This document shows, one piece after another, positions 13,236-22,386 of a stretch of DNA of 58,627 nucleotides. The position numbers and the translations under genes are program-made. Position 1 is the stretch's first letter. Every line of letters begins with the position of its first letter. The notes beneath the pieces are model-generated. The model saw nothing but the letters and a program-made list of their open reading frames with translations, did no database searches and was not told the origin of the DNA. The DNA lies in assembly GCA_017449265.1 (NCBI GenBank), contig JAFSJW010000081.1, positions 1 through 58,627 of the forward strand, written 5' to 3'. Source of the DNA: Treponema sp. (lineage in GTDB: Bacteria; Spirochaetota; Spirochaetia; Treponematales; Treponemataceae).

Positions 13236-15827
13236 ATGATAAATTTAAAAACATCCGCAAAGTCAAAACTTTTTTTCTCGTATTCAATTTTATTTTCAAT
13301 CGCACTATGCTTGTGCTTCGTTCCGCTTTTGCTGTCAGGACGGACTTTCGTATATGTTTCAGACGGATTCAACGAGAATCTTTCCGCATTCTCGTATTTT
13401 CTGTCAAAAATCAAAGGATTGTCTTTTTCCCAGTACGATTTTTCGCTCGGAATAGGAAGAGCGTCCACAGCCCTTTTCCAGTCATTTGCTTTTTGTGACC
13501 CGCTCAATTTGATAGGAATTCTTTTCAAAAAATCAAGTACTTTCTTCGTTTACAACCTTCTGTTCGTTATCAGGCTTTTTCTTTGCGGCCTCAGTTTTCT
13601 CATATACAGCAAGTACAGGAAATTCGATGAGTTCGCTTCAATTTTGGGCGCGCTGACATACACATTCTCAGGCATCCCCATGATTTTCGGAGTTCAGGAC
13701 CAGTCCTTCCTCTCCGCAATGATTTACATGCCGCTTCTTTGCTTCGGAATCGAACGGATTCTTGCTTGCAAAAGGCCCCTGATATTCCTAATATTCATGT
13801 TCCTAAGCTCGGTCTCAAATTTCACCTTCTTCATACCGATTTCAATATTTTCGGTCATGTACTTTCTGATAAGATTCTTCTTCGTAATCGAAAAAGAAAA
13901 CCGATGGCAGTTCTACAGATATTTTCTTGTTTTCGCATTCGCCTTCGTGCTTGGAGTTTCCCTTGCGGCATTCGCCCTTATTCCGAATTTTTTCTCAGCT
14001 GTTGCACATTTTGACACACAAAATGTAAAAGATGTTACACTCTTATACACACCATCATATTATTTCAAGTTTCTTCTCTCACTTATATCAATAACTGAAT
14101 TCGGGCCTTTGAGCGCGACAGGATTTAACCCAGTCTTTTTGATTGTACTCATTTTTGTCTTATTGAAAAACGAAATCGTTATGAAGCCAATAAAACTATA
14201 TCTTCTCATCGGAGCTATTTTCTTTGCCCTTCCGTGCTTCGCGCTTTTTTTCTCTGCGTTCCAGACCGTATCAAACACATGGAGCTTTGCGTTCTCATTC
14301 ACTGCGGCAATTTTGACGGCGCGGTTCATTCCGAATTTCTACTCCACAGAAAAGAAAATCTACCGCATTCCCCTTCTCGCCCTGATTGTACTGGGGCTTT
14401 GCGCTCTTATATACTCCTTTTTCGACACTACATTCGCAAAAGATTATGCAACATCGTTCTCAATGCTTGTTTTTTCCAGCGCGGCACTCGGATTTTTCTA
14501 TGTTTTCAAAAAAGACACAAAATTCCTGTTCGCTTTTTTGCTCCTAGTTTCAATCGTAGCAAATGCAAATTCGCGTTTTTTCACAAGAAAAGATGATTTT
14601 ATGACGATTAGTCAGAGCAAAAGATTCACATTCGAGAATTCGGAGGATTTTCCTGAAAAAATTGTCTCGGAGCTTGAGAGTGATTTTTTCAGAATCGAAA
14701 CATCGAACCTTGAGAACAAGGATTTTTCGCAGACTTCAAAATACAAATTCTTCGGAACAAAAAACGCGCGCAACGAGAATCAGTCAGTTTCCTCACCGGA
14801 GCTTTCGCTTCTGAGCGTAAAATATTTTTTTGAGCCTCGAAAACAAAAAATCCAGATGCCGTTCGGTTTTTCACAAACTTCAAACAGAACCCTTAATTAT
14901 AATTTTCTTGAGAATGACTACTTCATTCCGTTCGGCTTCACATTCAAAAAAGTCGTTCCAAAATCAATATTCCAAAAGCTGAACCTTGTTCAGCAACGAG
15001 CTGCAATCTTGGATTATGCTGTTCTTGATGACGGAATTTTCGGGGAAAACTACGAATTCAAAAACGAATTTGATTTTTCCAATGTGAAAAAACTTTCTGC
15101 CACAGTATCAAGCGATAACGAAATCTTTTACGAGAATAACAAGATTTCCGTATCAGGCGAAAACTCAAAGCTCTACCTCAAAATCTTCGCCTCGAAAAAA
15201 ACAGAAAAATGGCTTTACTTCAAGAACTTGCAAAAATCAGGAAGCGGCGCGCTTTCTGTCGTGGTAAAAACACCAGAACGCACGCATACAATAACAAGCG
15301 GCGGGGATATTCTAATAAATCTTTCATGCCTCGAACAAGACGATTTCGTAATTTCGTTCGTGTTTGAGAACGGAAACTACAGTTTTGACGAATTTTCCGT
15401 TTACGAATTTTCTTTTGACGATTTCGCGCAAAAAGTCGCGATGTTAAAAGAAAATCACCTTAAGAACCTTAAACACACGAAAAACTCCATTTCAGGCGAA
15501 ATCTCCGTGGACAAGCAGGAACTTTTGTATCTTTCAATTCCGTTTGAAAACGGCTGGAAAGCATTCGATAACGGAAAAGAAACAGAAATTCTGGCCGCCA
15601 ACGATGATTTTTCCTCACTTCTGCTCGAAAAAGGAAAGCACAATATTCTTCTTTCTTATGAAACGCCGGGGCTGCGAATCGGCAGGACGATTACAAAAAT
15701 CGCCTTGGGAATAGCTTTTCTTACGCTCCTCATTCTGTTCATACGAGCAAGAATTTCTCAGCGCGGACTTATCGCAAGAATCTGGCACAAACTCAAGATG
15801 CTCAGCTTAAGAAAACTCGTAAAGTAA
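13236..15827 (+). CDS. YfhO-family polytopic membrane protein
   Basis: 863 aa. About ten or more membrane segments occupy the first 430 residues, followed by a large extracytoplasmic domain (about 430-830) and one last membrane segment near 835 with a basic tail. The FVYVSDGFNEN and FSLGIG stretches after the first helix and the late IPFENGWKAFDNGKE motif are characteristic of YfhO, a GT-C-fold family linked in Gram-positives to glycosylation of surface polymers. In a spirochaete the acceptor is unknown; a glycolipid or other envelope polymer is an inference. Base composition is AT-richer and Phe-rich as expected for a membrane protein. It lies 36 bases before a LolD-like ATPase gene. Confidence 0.8.
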   Translation: MINLKTSAKSKLFFSYSILFSIALCLCFVPLLLSGRTFVYVSDGFNENLSAFSYFLSKIKGLSFSQYDFSLGIGRASTALFQSFAFCDPLNLIGILFKKSSTFFVYNLLFVIRLFLCGLSFLIYSKYRKFDEFASILGALTYTFSGIPMIFGVQDQSFLSAMIYMPLLCFGIERILACKRPLIFLIFMFLSSVSNFTFFIPISIFSVMYFLIRFFFVIEKENRWQFYRYFLVFAFAFVLGVSLAAFALIPNFFSAVAHFDTQNVKDVTLLYTPSYYFKFLLSLISITEFGPLSATGFNPVFLIVLIFVLLKNEIVMKPIKLYLLIGAIFFALPCFALFFSAFQTVSNTWSFAFSFTAAILTARFIPNFYSTEKKIYRIPLLALIVLGLCALIYSFFDTTFAKDYATSFSMLVFSSAALGFFYVFKKDTKFLFAFLLLVSIVANANSRFFTRKDDFMTISQSKRFTFENSEDFPEKIVSELESDFFRIETSNLENKDFSQTSKYKFFGTKNARNENQSVSSPELSLLSVKYFFEPRKQKIQMPFGFSQTSNRTLNYNFLENDYFIPFGFTFKKVVPKSIFQKLNLVQQRAAILDYAVLDDGIFGENYEFKNEFDFSNVKKLSATVSSDNEIFYENNKISVSGENSKLYLKIFASKKTEKWLYFKNLQKSGSGALSVVVKTPERTHTITSGGDILINLSCLEQDDFVISFVFENGNYSFDEFSVYEFSFDDFAQKVAMLKENHLKNLKHTKNSISGEISVDKQELLYLSIPFENGWKAFDNGKETEILAANDDFSSLLLEKGKHNILLSYETPGLRIGRTITKIALGIAFLTLLILFIRARISQRGLIARIWHKLKMLSLRKLVK

Positions 15828-15863
15828 GTTGGAAATTAGTTTTATAAAGGATATAATAGAGTA

Positions 15864-16592
15864 ATGGCAATCATTGAACTAAAAAACATCGACAAAATAT
15901 ACAAAATGGAGCAGATTCAGGTAAAGGCCGTAGACAACGCTTCATTTTCAATCAAGAAAGGCGAATTCGCCGCAATTTCAGGACCATCCGGCTCCGGAAA
16001 ATCCACGCTGCTCAACATAATCGGGCTTGTTGACACTCCTACGAACGGACGCGTTTTTGTTGACGGCATTGACATTTACGAAGGAACAAAACTCAGCATT
16101 GACTTAAAAATCACTAAAAGCCTTGACAAGAAACTAACAAAGCTGCGCCGAAACAAGCTGGGATTCATTTTCCAGACATTCAACCTAATTCCAGTCCTTA
16201 ATGTGCAGGAGAATGTGGAGCTTCCGTTGAAATTAGGTCCGTCAAAGGCAAATGACACGATGAGCCAAAAAGAGATTAAAGAATGGATTGATTTTCTAAT
16301 TGACACCGTCGGTCTTTCCCAGTGGAAAAAACACAAGCCATCCGAGCTTTCTGGCGGTCAGAGGCAAAGAGTCGCAATAGCAAGAGCTTTGGTCACGAAG
16401 GCCCCCGTAATTCTTGCAGACGAGCCAACCGCAAATCTTGACTCAAAAAACGGCGACCAGATTCTTGAGCTTATGAAAAAGCTCAACTCGGAGCTTGAGA
16501 CAACTTTCATATTCTCTACTCATGATGCAAAAATCGTCTCAATGTCCGACCACGTAATAAAAATAAGCGACGGAAAAATACTAAATCAGTAG
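15864..16592 (+). CDS. ABC transporter ATP-binding protein, LolD/MacB type
   Basis: 242 aa. Walker A GPSGSGKST (about residues 40-48), Q-loop FQTFNLIP, signature LSGGQRQRVAIARAL, Walker B ILADEPTANLD and the H-loop STHD are all intact. The closest family style is LolD/FtsE/MacB. A 20-residue insert (about 75-95: EGTKLSIDLKITKSLDKKLT) lies between Walker A and the Q-loop. Its natural partners are the two FtsX-type permeases at 18666-21419, which are on the opposite strand; the genes converge and overlap by seven bases. It likely powers lipoprotein release from the inner membrane. Confidence 0.88.
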   Translation: MAIIELKNIDKIYKMEQIQVKAVDNASFSIKKGEFAAISGPSGSGKSTLLNIIGLVDTPTNGRVFVDGIDIYEGTKLSIDLKITKSLDKKLTKLRRNKLGFIFQTFNLIPVLNVQENVELPLKLGPSKANDTMSQKEIKEWIDFLIDTVGLSQWKKHKPSELSGGQRQRVAIARALVTKAPVILADEPTANLDSKNGDQILELMKKLNSELETTFIFSTHDAKIVSMSDHVIKISDGKILNQ

Positions 16593-17872
16593 CTGACAGA
16601 GAAGCCAAGGTTCAGGCCACCTGAAATAACCGTGTCCTGACCTTCTTTGTAAGCTATGTTCGCTCCGATGTTAATTTTCGAGCCTTTGAAAACATTCGAT
16701 ATTACGAGTCCAGGAGTAATTGAGCCTCCGTCAGCTTCATAGTCATGCGTCCATGTAACGGCAATAGCCAGATGCTCATTGGCAAGTTTTGAGACTCCGC
16801 CTGTAATACCTATTTCGCTTTTTGACGGAATTCCCACTCTGTCATCGAAAAGATAATGGTACTCAACATTGAATCCGAATTTTATCTTCTCGTAATCCCA
16901 GTACTTGTAAAGCCCTGCAACGAGCTGCGTTCCGTGGAAATTCTCGCGCTCAAAGTCCTCCCTGAACGGATTGAAATTCAGAGTTCCCTGAAAATAACAG
17001 TCAGCCCCGAATATCGTTTTTCTGAGCTGGATTCCCCATGTCCACTGAGGCGACTCAGGTCCGCTTTCAGGATAAGAGCCTCCGTAATAGAAATAATTAT
17101 TGAACAAAGAAAGATCCGTGTTTCCGGTCGCGCTCTTGAATGAAGACTGCCATTTCCTGAAGAACAAGTTCACATTTGTCCTGAAAATGATGAACTCCAT
17201 GTTGAACACATAATTAATCAGCTTGGCATCATTCTCAGCCTGCGTAATCTGATCTTGGACGGTTTTCTCCGCATACTCGGAACTTGAGTCGATAAATGCG
17301 ATGTGGTACAACGCTTTTGCCGACATACTGAAACTTCCGATGGAAAAAGTTATTGAACCAGACATCGATTCCTGACTGTCAATCAGAAAATTCGTGTTGG
17401 CAGTAAAAATTTTCGCTACTGTCAAAGACCTGGCCCGTTTTCCAGCGTCTATGAAAAGATGCTGGAACGGGAGGTAATCAAAGTAGGCCTGATAGACTTC
17501 GGCTTTAAATCCGTTGTTATAAGCGACTTTTAGACCAGTCGTAATGCTAAGGTAATCCTTTGGCATTACAGTGACATTATATTTATTGTCAAAATCAAAA
17601 TATACGGACTTCCCTTTAGTTATAGGCCAATAGACAAAACCAAGCTGGGCATCAAGGCTTCCGGAAAACTTAATCGGAATGTTAAATGCCTTTGAAACCA
17701 TATTGGAAAGCTGGTCGGTTTTATCTTTCAAATTGAGCGATGAATCCTCAACGATTTTATCAACCGTTTTGTTAAAAAGCGAATCCATGTCCTCAAAATA
17801 ATCGTCTTCCCCATCTTCTGCAAAAATAGGTAATGCCAGAAGACACATCGGTATCAAAAGTAACTTTTTCAT
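16586..17872 (-). CDS. Outer-membrane beta-barrel candidate downstream of a LolA-like gene
   Basis: 428 aa. A signal peptide (MKKLLLIPMCLLALPIFAE) is followed by an acidic segment and then many alternating amphipathic strands rich in Tyr, Phe, Gly and Asn (FDFDNKYNVTV, GFKAEVYQAYFDYL, KFGFNVEYHYLF). The chain ends in a strand finishing FSVSY, with the terminal aromatic residue used by BAM substrates. The start ATG shares one base with the stop of the LolA-like gene (TAATG), so the two are translationally coupled. A role as outer-membrane partner of the Lol-like module is inferred from this coupling. No recognisable named family. Confidence 0.7.
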   Translation of the reverse strand: MKKLLLIPMCLLALPIFAEDGEDDYFEDMDSLFNKTVDKIVEDSSLNLKDKTDQLSNMVSKAFNIPIKFSGSLDAQLGFVYWPITKGKSVYFDFDNKYNVTVMPKDYLSITTGLKVAYNNGFKAEVYQAYFDYLPFQHLFIDAGKRARSLTVAKIFTANTNFLIDSQESMSGSITFSIGSFSMSAKALYHIAFIDSSSEYAEKTVQDQITQAENDAKLINYVFNMEFIIFRTNVNLFFRKWQSSFKSATGNTDLSLFNNYFYYGGSYPESGPESPQWTWGIQLRKTIFGADCYFQGTLNFNPFREDFERENFHGTQLVAGLYKYWDYEKIKFGFNVEYHYLFDDRVGIPSKSEIGITGGVSKLANEHLAIAVTWTHDYEADGGSITPGLVISNVFKGSKINIGANIAYKEGQDTVISGGLNLGFSVSY

Positions 17873-18645
17873 TATCTCATCTTAGCGGCAAACTGAACAT
17901 AATGCTTTGTGTAAACATTGTCATTCACTTTCGCAAAAGAAACATCAGAAATCGTAATCTGTGTTGTCTCATACTGCATTTTGCCTTTTATCATTTTTCC
18001 TTTTAAATTATCACGAACAACAAGAGTTGAAGGAACGGAATTCTCCCCGACAGTCTGATAGCCAACGACAGCCATAGTCCTCAAAAGCTGTCCTGAAAGG
18101 CTGTAATCCTCTTTCTTGCGAATCAGAAGGTCTTTTTCTGTCACCCACAACCTTACCTGCTGATACTCAGTTTTCTTTGACTTTGCCTTCAATGTAAGAA
18201 GAATGCAGCTTAGATCACCAAGCTTAACTTTGTCAGTCGAAACAACATCGTAATCCCTTGCGAAATGCTGGGGCGTAAAATCAGCTGTGGTAGCATTAGT
18301 TCCCTGAAATTTATTCTTTGCCTCCGTAAAGGTGAACTGGTCATCTTTCGGATCATAAAACCAAATGTCAGAGTCAAATTGAACATAACCTTTGCCTTTG
18401 TCTTTGGCAGGTCCTGTAATCAGAATAGTAAAACATGACTTTGCGTCCCTTCTGTAAATCTCAGCCTCAATGTTCGACTTGCTTTCGCCAGGCTTGCTCT
18501 GGACTATCATGTATTTAGCTGAATAATCTGTGTTTGAGAACATTGTTTTCTCATCGATTTTCTTCAAAAGTGCTTCGCTTCCGGCTTCTGAAAAAGCAAA
18601 AAAAGACAGTAAACCAAGCAATGATGCAATTATAATTCTTTTCAT
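17872..18645 (-). CDS. LolA-like outer-membrane lipoprotein-sorting protein
   Basis: 257 aa with a signal peptide (MKRIIIASLLGLLSFFAFSEA). The mature part matches the style of the LolA-superfamily sorting proteins found beside ABC permeases: GKGYVQFDSDIWFYDPKDDQF, then DYDVVSTDKVKLGD, KKTEYQQVRLWV and a final ITISDVSFAKVNDNVYTK. These form a half-open barrel that carries a lipid-anchored cargo across the periplasm. Good ribosome site (AGGAG). Follows the second permease by 20 bases and is coupled to the barrel gene. It is longer than E. coli LolA (about 180 mature residues), so cargo may differ. Confidence 0.75.
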   Translation of the reverse strand: MKRIIIASLLGLLSFFAFSEAGSEALLKKIDEKTMFSNTDYSAKYMIVQSKPGESKSNIEAEIYRRDAKSCFTILITGPAKDKGKGYVQFDSDIWFYDPKDDQFTFTEAKNKFQGTNATTADFTPQHFARDYDVVSTDKVKLGDLSCILLTLKAKSKKTEYQQVRLWVTEKDLLIRKKEDYSLSGQLLRTMAVVGYQTVGENSVPSTLVVRDNLKGKMIKGKMQYETTQITISDVSFAKVNDNVYTKHYVQFAAKMR

Positions 18646-18665
18646 AGTATTTAGCTCCTGAAATT

Positions 18666-19943
18666 TTACACAACTGCAGCAAGAGCCTCAACCGGGCTTT
18701 TAGAAATCTGCTGTCGTATTGTAAACAATATTGAAAGCAAAGTAGTAACAATAATTAAGCTGTTTACACAAAAAAGAACCGGAGCATTGAGAACAGGTTG
18801 TATATGCCCGCCCATCAAGAACATATCAAAAGCAGGGATAAAAGTAAAGTCAACGCTCGAAATAAAGAAAGTCACTATTAAAGAGAGCATTCCGCCCAAA
18901 ACAAGCCCGCCAAAAAGAACGAAAAAAATCTCGGCAAGGAAAAGATTTCTTACACTGGAAGATTTCATTCCGATTGAGCGCAAAGTCCCCGTCTCCACCG
19001 TCCGTTTTATGATTATGACCCTGTATGTGCTTCCGATTCCGACAGCAACGATTATAGTAAGGATTACGACTATGACAAGAACGACGGCATTCAGTGCGTT
19101 CGTCATCATTTTCAGCTCCTCCCTGTTCGACATAAGCGGAATAAGCGCGAATTCATCAGGTTTTTCGCCAGCATAACCAACATCGCTGTAAAAATCATAC
19201 TTGTCGCTCACAAGGTCATGCATACGGAATATTTTTCCGAGCCGCTTCTGCAAATCAAAAAGATCCCTGTTAGTCATGCGACCGAAATAATTGATTGTAA
19301 CCATTTCGATAAAATCATCAGGATAATCGAACACCTTCCGAAGACCGGCAATGTCCATGTAAACTGTATACATACCGAAAAGGCTTGAGTCCTGAAAGAT
19401 TCCGCTCAGATGGAGCTGTATCGTATTGTAGAAGCCCTCGTCAGTCCTTACGAAGAAAGTTATTATGTCGCCGACATGAACGCCGAGCTTTTTTGCCACC
19501 GGATTTGAAATCAGAACAGAGTGATACCCGTCGGCTCTCATATGATGATTTCCTTCGACAAAAGTAAAATCTTCAAAAAGATGCGTTTCGTTCTCAAAAT
19601 CAACGCCTTTCACCATTCTGAGCAAAGATGAATTCCCGTTGAAAAACAAGTTCGACTCCCAGCCCTCTTCGTTTATCCTTGAATAAACCTCAGCCCATGA
19701 AGGAACTTGCTCCTGAATTTTGTCCGCATATTCCTGTGAGAACATGAATCGCTTAGGACCAAGGAACTGAAGGTCACCGCCATAATACTGTCTTGCTTTT
19801 ACGCTCAAGGATTTTAGCATACCGGAGGAAACAGAAACAGCGGAAAAAATCACGCAGCCGACAACGACACAAACTATAAAAAGCGATTTATACTGCCTTC
19901 TTCTTGCGAATATGGACTTGAGAGCATATTTAAACAAAAACAT
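18666..19943 (-). CDS. ABC permease, FtsX/LolE-MacB type (second of pair)
   Basis: 425 aa. One membrane helix near the N-terminus (about 22-42) is followed by a large periplasmic domain and three helices near 285-310, 335-360 and 385-408, the classic LolC/LolE/MacB topology. The C-terminus ends SPVEALAAVV, matching the PVEAL motif of FtsX-like permeases; GTLRSIGMKSSSVRN is the cytoplasmic coupling helix region that contacts the ATPase. Starts three bases after the previous permease, with AAGGCGG as ribosome site inside the upstream gene. Works as a heterodimer with the 19947-21419 protein. Confidence 0.85.
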   Translation of the reverse strand: MFLFKYALKSIFARRRQYKSLFIVCVVVGCVIFSAVSVSSGMLKSLSVKARQYYGGDLQFLGPKRFMFSQEYADKIQEQVPSWAEVYSRINEEGWESNLFFNGNSSLLRMVKGVDFENETHLFEDFTFVEGNHHMRADGYHSVLISNPVAKKLGVHVGDIITFFVRTDEGFYNTIQLHLSGIFQDSSLFGMYTVYMDIAGLRKVFDYPDDFIEMVTINYFGRMTNRDLFDLQKRLGKIFRMHDLVSDKYDFYSDVGYAGEKPDEFALIPLMSNREELKMMTNALNAVVLVIVVILTIIVAVGIGSTYRVIIIKRTVETGTLRSIGMKSSSVRNLFLAEIFFVLFGGLVLGGMLSLIVTFFISSVDFTFIPAFDMFLMGGHIQPVLNAPVLFCVNSLIIVTTLLSILFTIRQQISKSPVEALAAVV

Positions 19944-19946
19944 TTT

Positions 19947-21419
19947 TTAAGAACCGCCTTGCATTGCTTTGACAGGGCTCGTCCCGAGCGCAATTCTGAC
20001 AGGATAGTACCATCCCCAGAGCGTGAGGAGTACCACAAGGATAAAGCATTGCCTTATATTACTTAAGGAAATTGAAGTTACGAGCTTAGTTCCGCCGAAA
20101 AGCAAGATTAAATACGAATTCGTGAATGTAATCGAAATCATGTTCAAAATCTTGACGAACAAAGCTCCTAGAATGCAGCCCAAAATTCCTGAAACAAATG
20201 TAAGAATCATCGTTTCAAAAAGATACTGTCCTCCGATGAAATTCCTTGAGGCTCCGATTGCCCGCATCGTGCCAGTCTCACGGATTCTATCTATAGAAGA
20301 AATAGTGAGCGTGCTGTTAACTACTATGAACCCCGTGACAAGAATAATAAAGATTCCTATGTTGAACACGAGCCTTATCCAATACAAATACTGGGCAGAA
20401 AGCCCGGCAGCCGTGCGCCAGTTTACAGCCTCAAGCGGAATGTTTGAGTCGGAGAAATATTTATTAAGCCGCAGGATAATTAGCTTTGTGAGTTTTACGC
20501 TTTCGTCCTTTACGCGGCAGATTATGTAATGCCAGTACTCGTCATCGTCATCATCCGATGCGGCGACAACCTCGGCTTTCTCAGGCAGCTCTGGCTCAGA
20601 AACAACTTCTGGCTCTGAAAAAGTCTCAGGCACGCCGTCCGAATCACAGAAAAGGCTGTCCAAATCAATATCGCTGTCAAGCAGGTTCTGGTATTCGCTG
20701 CCAATTTCCTCGATTGGAGCTGACGAATCGGCTTTTCCCATCAAATCAAGAAGAAGTTCCGAATTGACAAGGGAAATCTTGTCAAGAACTGAATTCTCCG
20801 ACTTGTACTCATAAATCGCAACCAGTTTTGCGGAGCGGATATTGTATGACATCGGAGTCTTTACGACTACCTGAATCATGTCGCCAAGCTTGACCTTAGC
20901 GTAAACATCTTTTTCCAAAAAATCAATAAAATTCTTGGACATCATTATGCAGTTTTCTTTATTGACATCTGAATATGGGATAGAGTCGATTATCCGTATT
21001 CCATCCATGACAGACAAATAATTCTCAAAGTTCACGCCGAAAAAAATAGTGGTTGTATGCTCGCCGTTAAAATTCAGGACTACAGGATGCGAAATCTGCG
21101 AAGCAGTACAACTTATCTCTGGCATGGACTCTATGAATTCTTTTACTTCCGTATACTTTTGAATATTAGGAATATCAGAAAAATCACCTGTAGCCGGTGT
21201 TTCATCTCCAAAAAGACTCAGAGGATAATCAACCTTTGGCCTTATGACTATATCGCCGGTAAAGCTTGATATAAAGGAAGATTTTATGCCTGTAGCAGTT
21301 CCGTCAAAAATCGAATTCGCAAGAATCATCATTGCGATTGAGAAAGAAATAAACAAAATTATTACAAAAGAGCTTTTTCTAGAAAGAATATTCCTGAAAG
21401 CCAATTTCAATGAAAACAC
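19947..21419 (-). CDS. ABC permease, FtsX/LolC type, with an acidic periplasmic insert
   Basis: 490 aa starting at GTG 21419. Four predicted membrane helices in the FtsX pattern (about 17-37 and three near 350-475). The coupling region GTMRAIGASRNFIGG and the C-terminal SPVKAMQGG fit the family. The periplasmic domain carries an unusual low-complexity acidic insert at about 255-300 (repeated SEPE, then DDDDDEYW) that is absent from the sister permease. No ribosome site; TTGAAA-17-TATTCT ends nine bases before the GTG, so translation may start on a near-leaderless message. First gene of a four-gene operon with its partner, the LolA-like gene and the barrel gene. Confidence 0.82.
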   Translation of the reverse strand: MFSLKLAFRNILSRKSSFVIILFISFSIAMMILANSIFDGTATGIKSSFISSFTGDIVIRPKVDYPLSLFGDETPATGDFSDIPNIQKYTEVKEFIESMPEISCTASQISHPVVLNFNGEHTTTIFFGVNFENYLSVMDGIRIIDSIPYSDVNKENCIMMSKNFIDFLEKDVYAKVKLGDMIQVVVKTPMSYNIRSAKLVAIYEYKSENSVLDKISLVNSELLLDLMGKADSSAPIEEIGSEYQNLLDSDIDLDSLFCDSDGVPETFSEPEVVSEPELPEKAEVVAASDDDDDEYWHYIICRVKDESVKLTKLIILRLNKYFSDSNIPLEAVNWRTAAGLSAQYLYWIRLVFNIGIFIILVTGFIVVNSTLTISSIDRIRETGTMRAIGASRNFIGGQYLFETMILTFVSGILGCILGALFVKILNMISITFTNSYLILLFGGTKLVTSISLSNIRQCFILVVLLTLWGWYYPVRIALGTSPVKAMQGGS

Positions 21420-21428
21420 GATTGTAAT

Positions 21429-21457
21429 AGAATACTGTTTTTCGTGTTAAATTTCAA
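21429..21457 (-). promoter_or_regulatory. Promoter of the permease-LolA-barrel operon
   Basis: Minus strand: TTGAAA (21457-21452) overlaps the stop of the DUF4340 gene; 17-base spacer; TATTCT (21434-21429); nine bases to GTG 21419. No Shine-Dalgarno. Confidence 0.5.
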
Positions 21458-22386
21458 TTAACACTTTTTTCGGAAATTCCAAGCGCGTCTTTTATTCTTC
21501 CGAAAGTCCATCCGCTTATTTCATAAGATACATTCTCAAGCATAAAGCCGAAAGAATTTTCTGGCGAATCGAAAAGGGCGGAAGGCTGAACGGTCCGCGA
21601 AAGAAAAAAATCTCCGTCAAAGGAAAAAACAGACGCGCGCACAGCCCGGCCGTTCCCGTCCTGAACGATTATCTCAAGCTCAGGCTCAGCCGGCGCAAGG
21701 TTTCTTTTGGAAACCTGCCCGTGCCGTAAACTTTCCAGCTCATGAGAAACAGTTTTGAAACGCCCGTCGCTTTCAGTGAGTTTTCCTGTGACAGAAGGCA
21801 AGCGATAAGATATTTGCACAGGGTCAGAAATCCTGTAAAAAATGCTCCCGGCCGCCCAAAAATTCATATCAAGATTAAGCATATGGAAAAAATCATCTTC
21901 GGACTCATAAAGCGTTTTTGTCTGGCTGGAGGAAAATGTAAGACGCCCAGTGAGGGAATCAGCGGAAAAAAAACTCACATCAGAAATCAGTTTTTCGTCT
22001 TTGTCAAAAAACGACACTAAAAACGGAGACACTAAGTCTGAATTATAAGACTCCGCGCGCTCAGAACCGTCAGAAATTTTATATACGCTCCGAATCTTTG
22101 AGAGCTTTTCAAGCAGCGATATTACAACGCTTTCGTCCGACAAAGCAAAAAGACCGCCCTTCTCTACCACCCAAAGCTCCCCATATTTTAGAAGCCGCAA
22201 AGTATCATCGCCGCAAGAAAAAATAATTGATTTTACTAAATCCTTGTACTTTGGGTTCAGAATGCTCGTTTCATAAGATTTTTGAGAAACTTTTTCATCT
22301 TTCCGGAATAAAAAAGAGCACACAAAAAATAAAAATGAAAAAATACAGACAATAACAAGGGCTTTATTCAATTTTTTTTCTTTCAT
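21454..22386 (-). CDS. DUF4340-type membrane-anchored protein
   Basis: 310 aa from ATG 22386, which overlaps the stop of the preceding gene as ATGA. One N-terminal membrane helix (about 8-26) is followed by an extracytoplasmic domain. That domain has the pattern of DUF4340: an early KSIIFSCGDDTLRLLKYGELWVV strand pair that recalls a repeated substrate-like hairpin, then many beta strands. DUF4340 proteins are regularly encoded with GldF/GldG-type ABC components, as here. Function unknown. An upstream extension of the frame by 26 residues is Cys/Phe-rich and lies in the previous gene, so it was not used. Confidence 0.75.
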   Translation of the reverse strand: MKEKKLNKALVIVCIFSFLFFVCSFLFRKDEKVSQKSYETSILNPKYKDLVKSIIFSCGDDTLRLLKYGELWVVEKGGLFALSDESVVISLLEKLSKIRSVYKISDGSERAESYNSDLVSPFLVSFFDKDEKLISDVSFFSADSLTGRLTFSSSQTKTLYESEDDFFHMLNLDMNFWAAGSIFYRISDPVQISYRLPSVTGKLTESDGRFKTVSHELESLRHGQVSKRNLAPAEPELEIIVQDGNGRAVRASVFSFDGDFFLSRTVQPSALFDSPENSFGFMLENVSYEISGWTFGRIKDALGISEKSVN

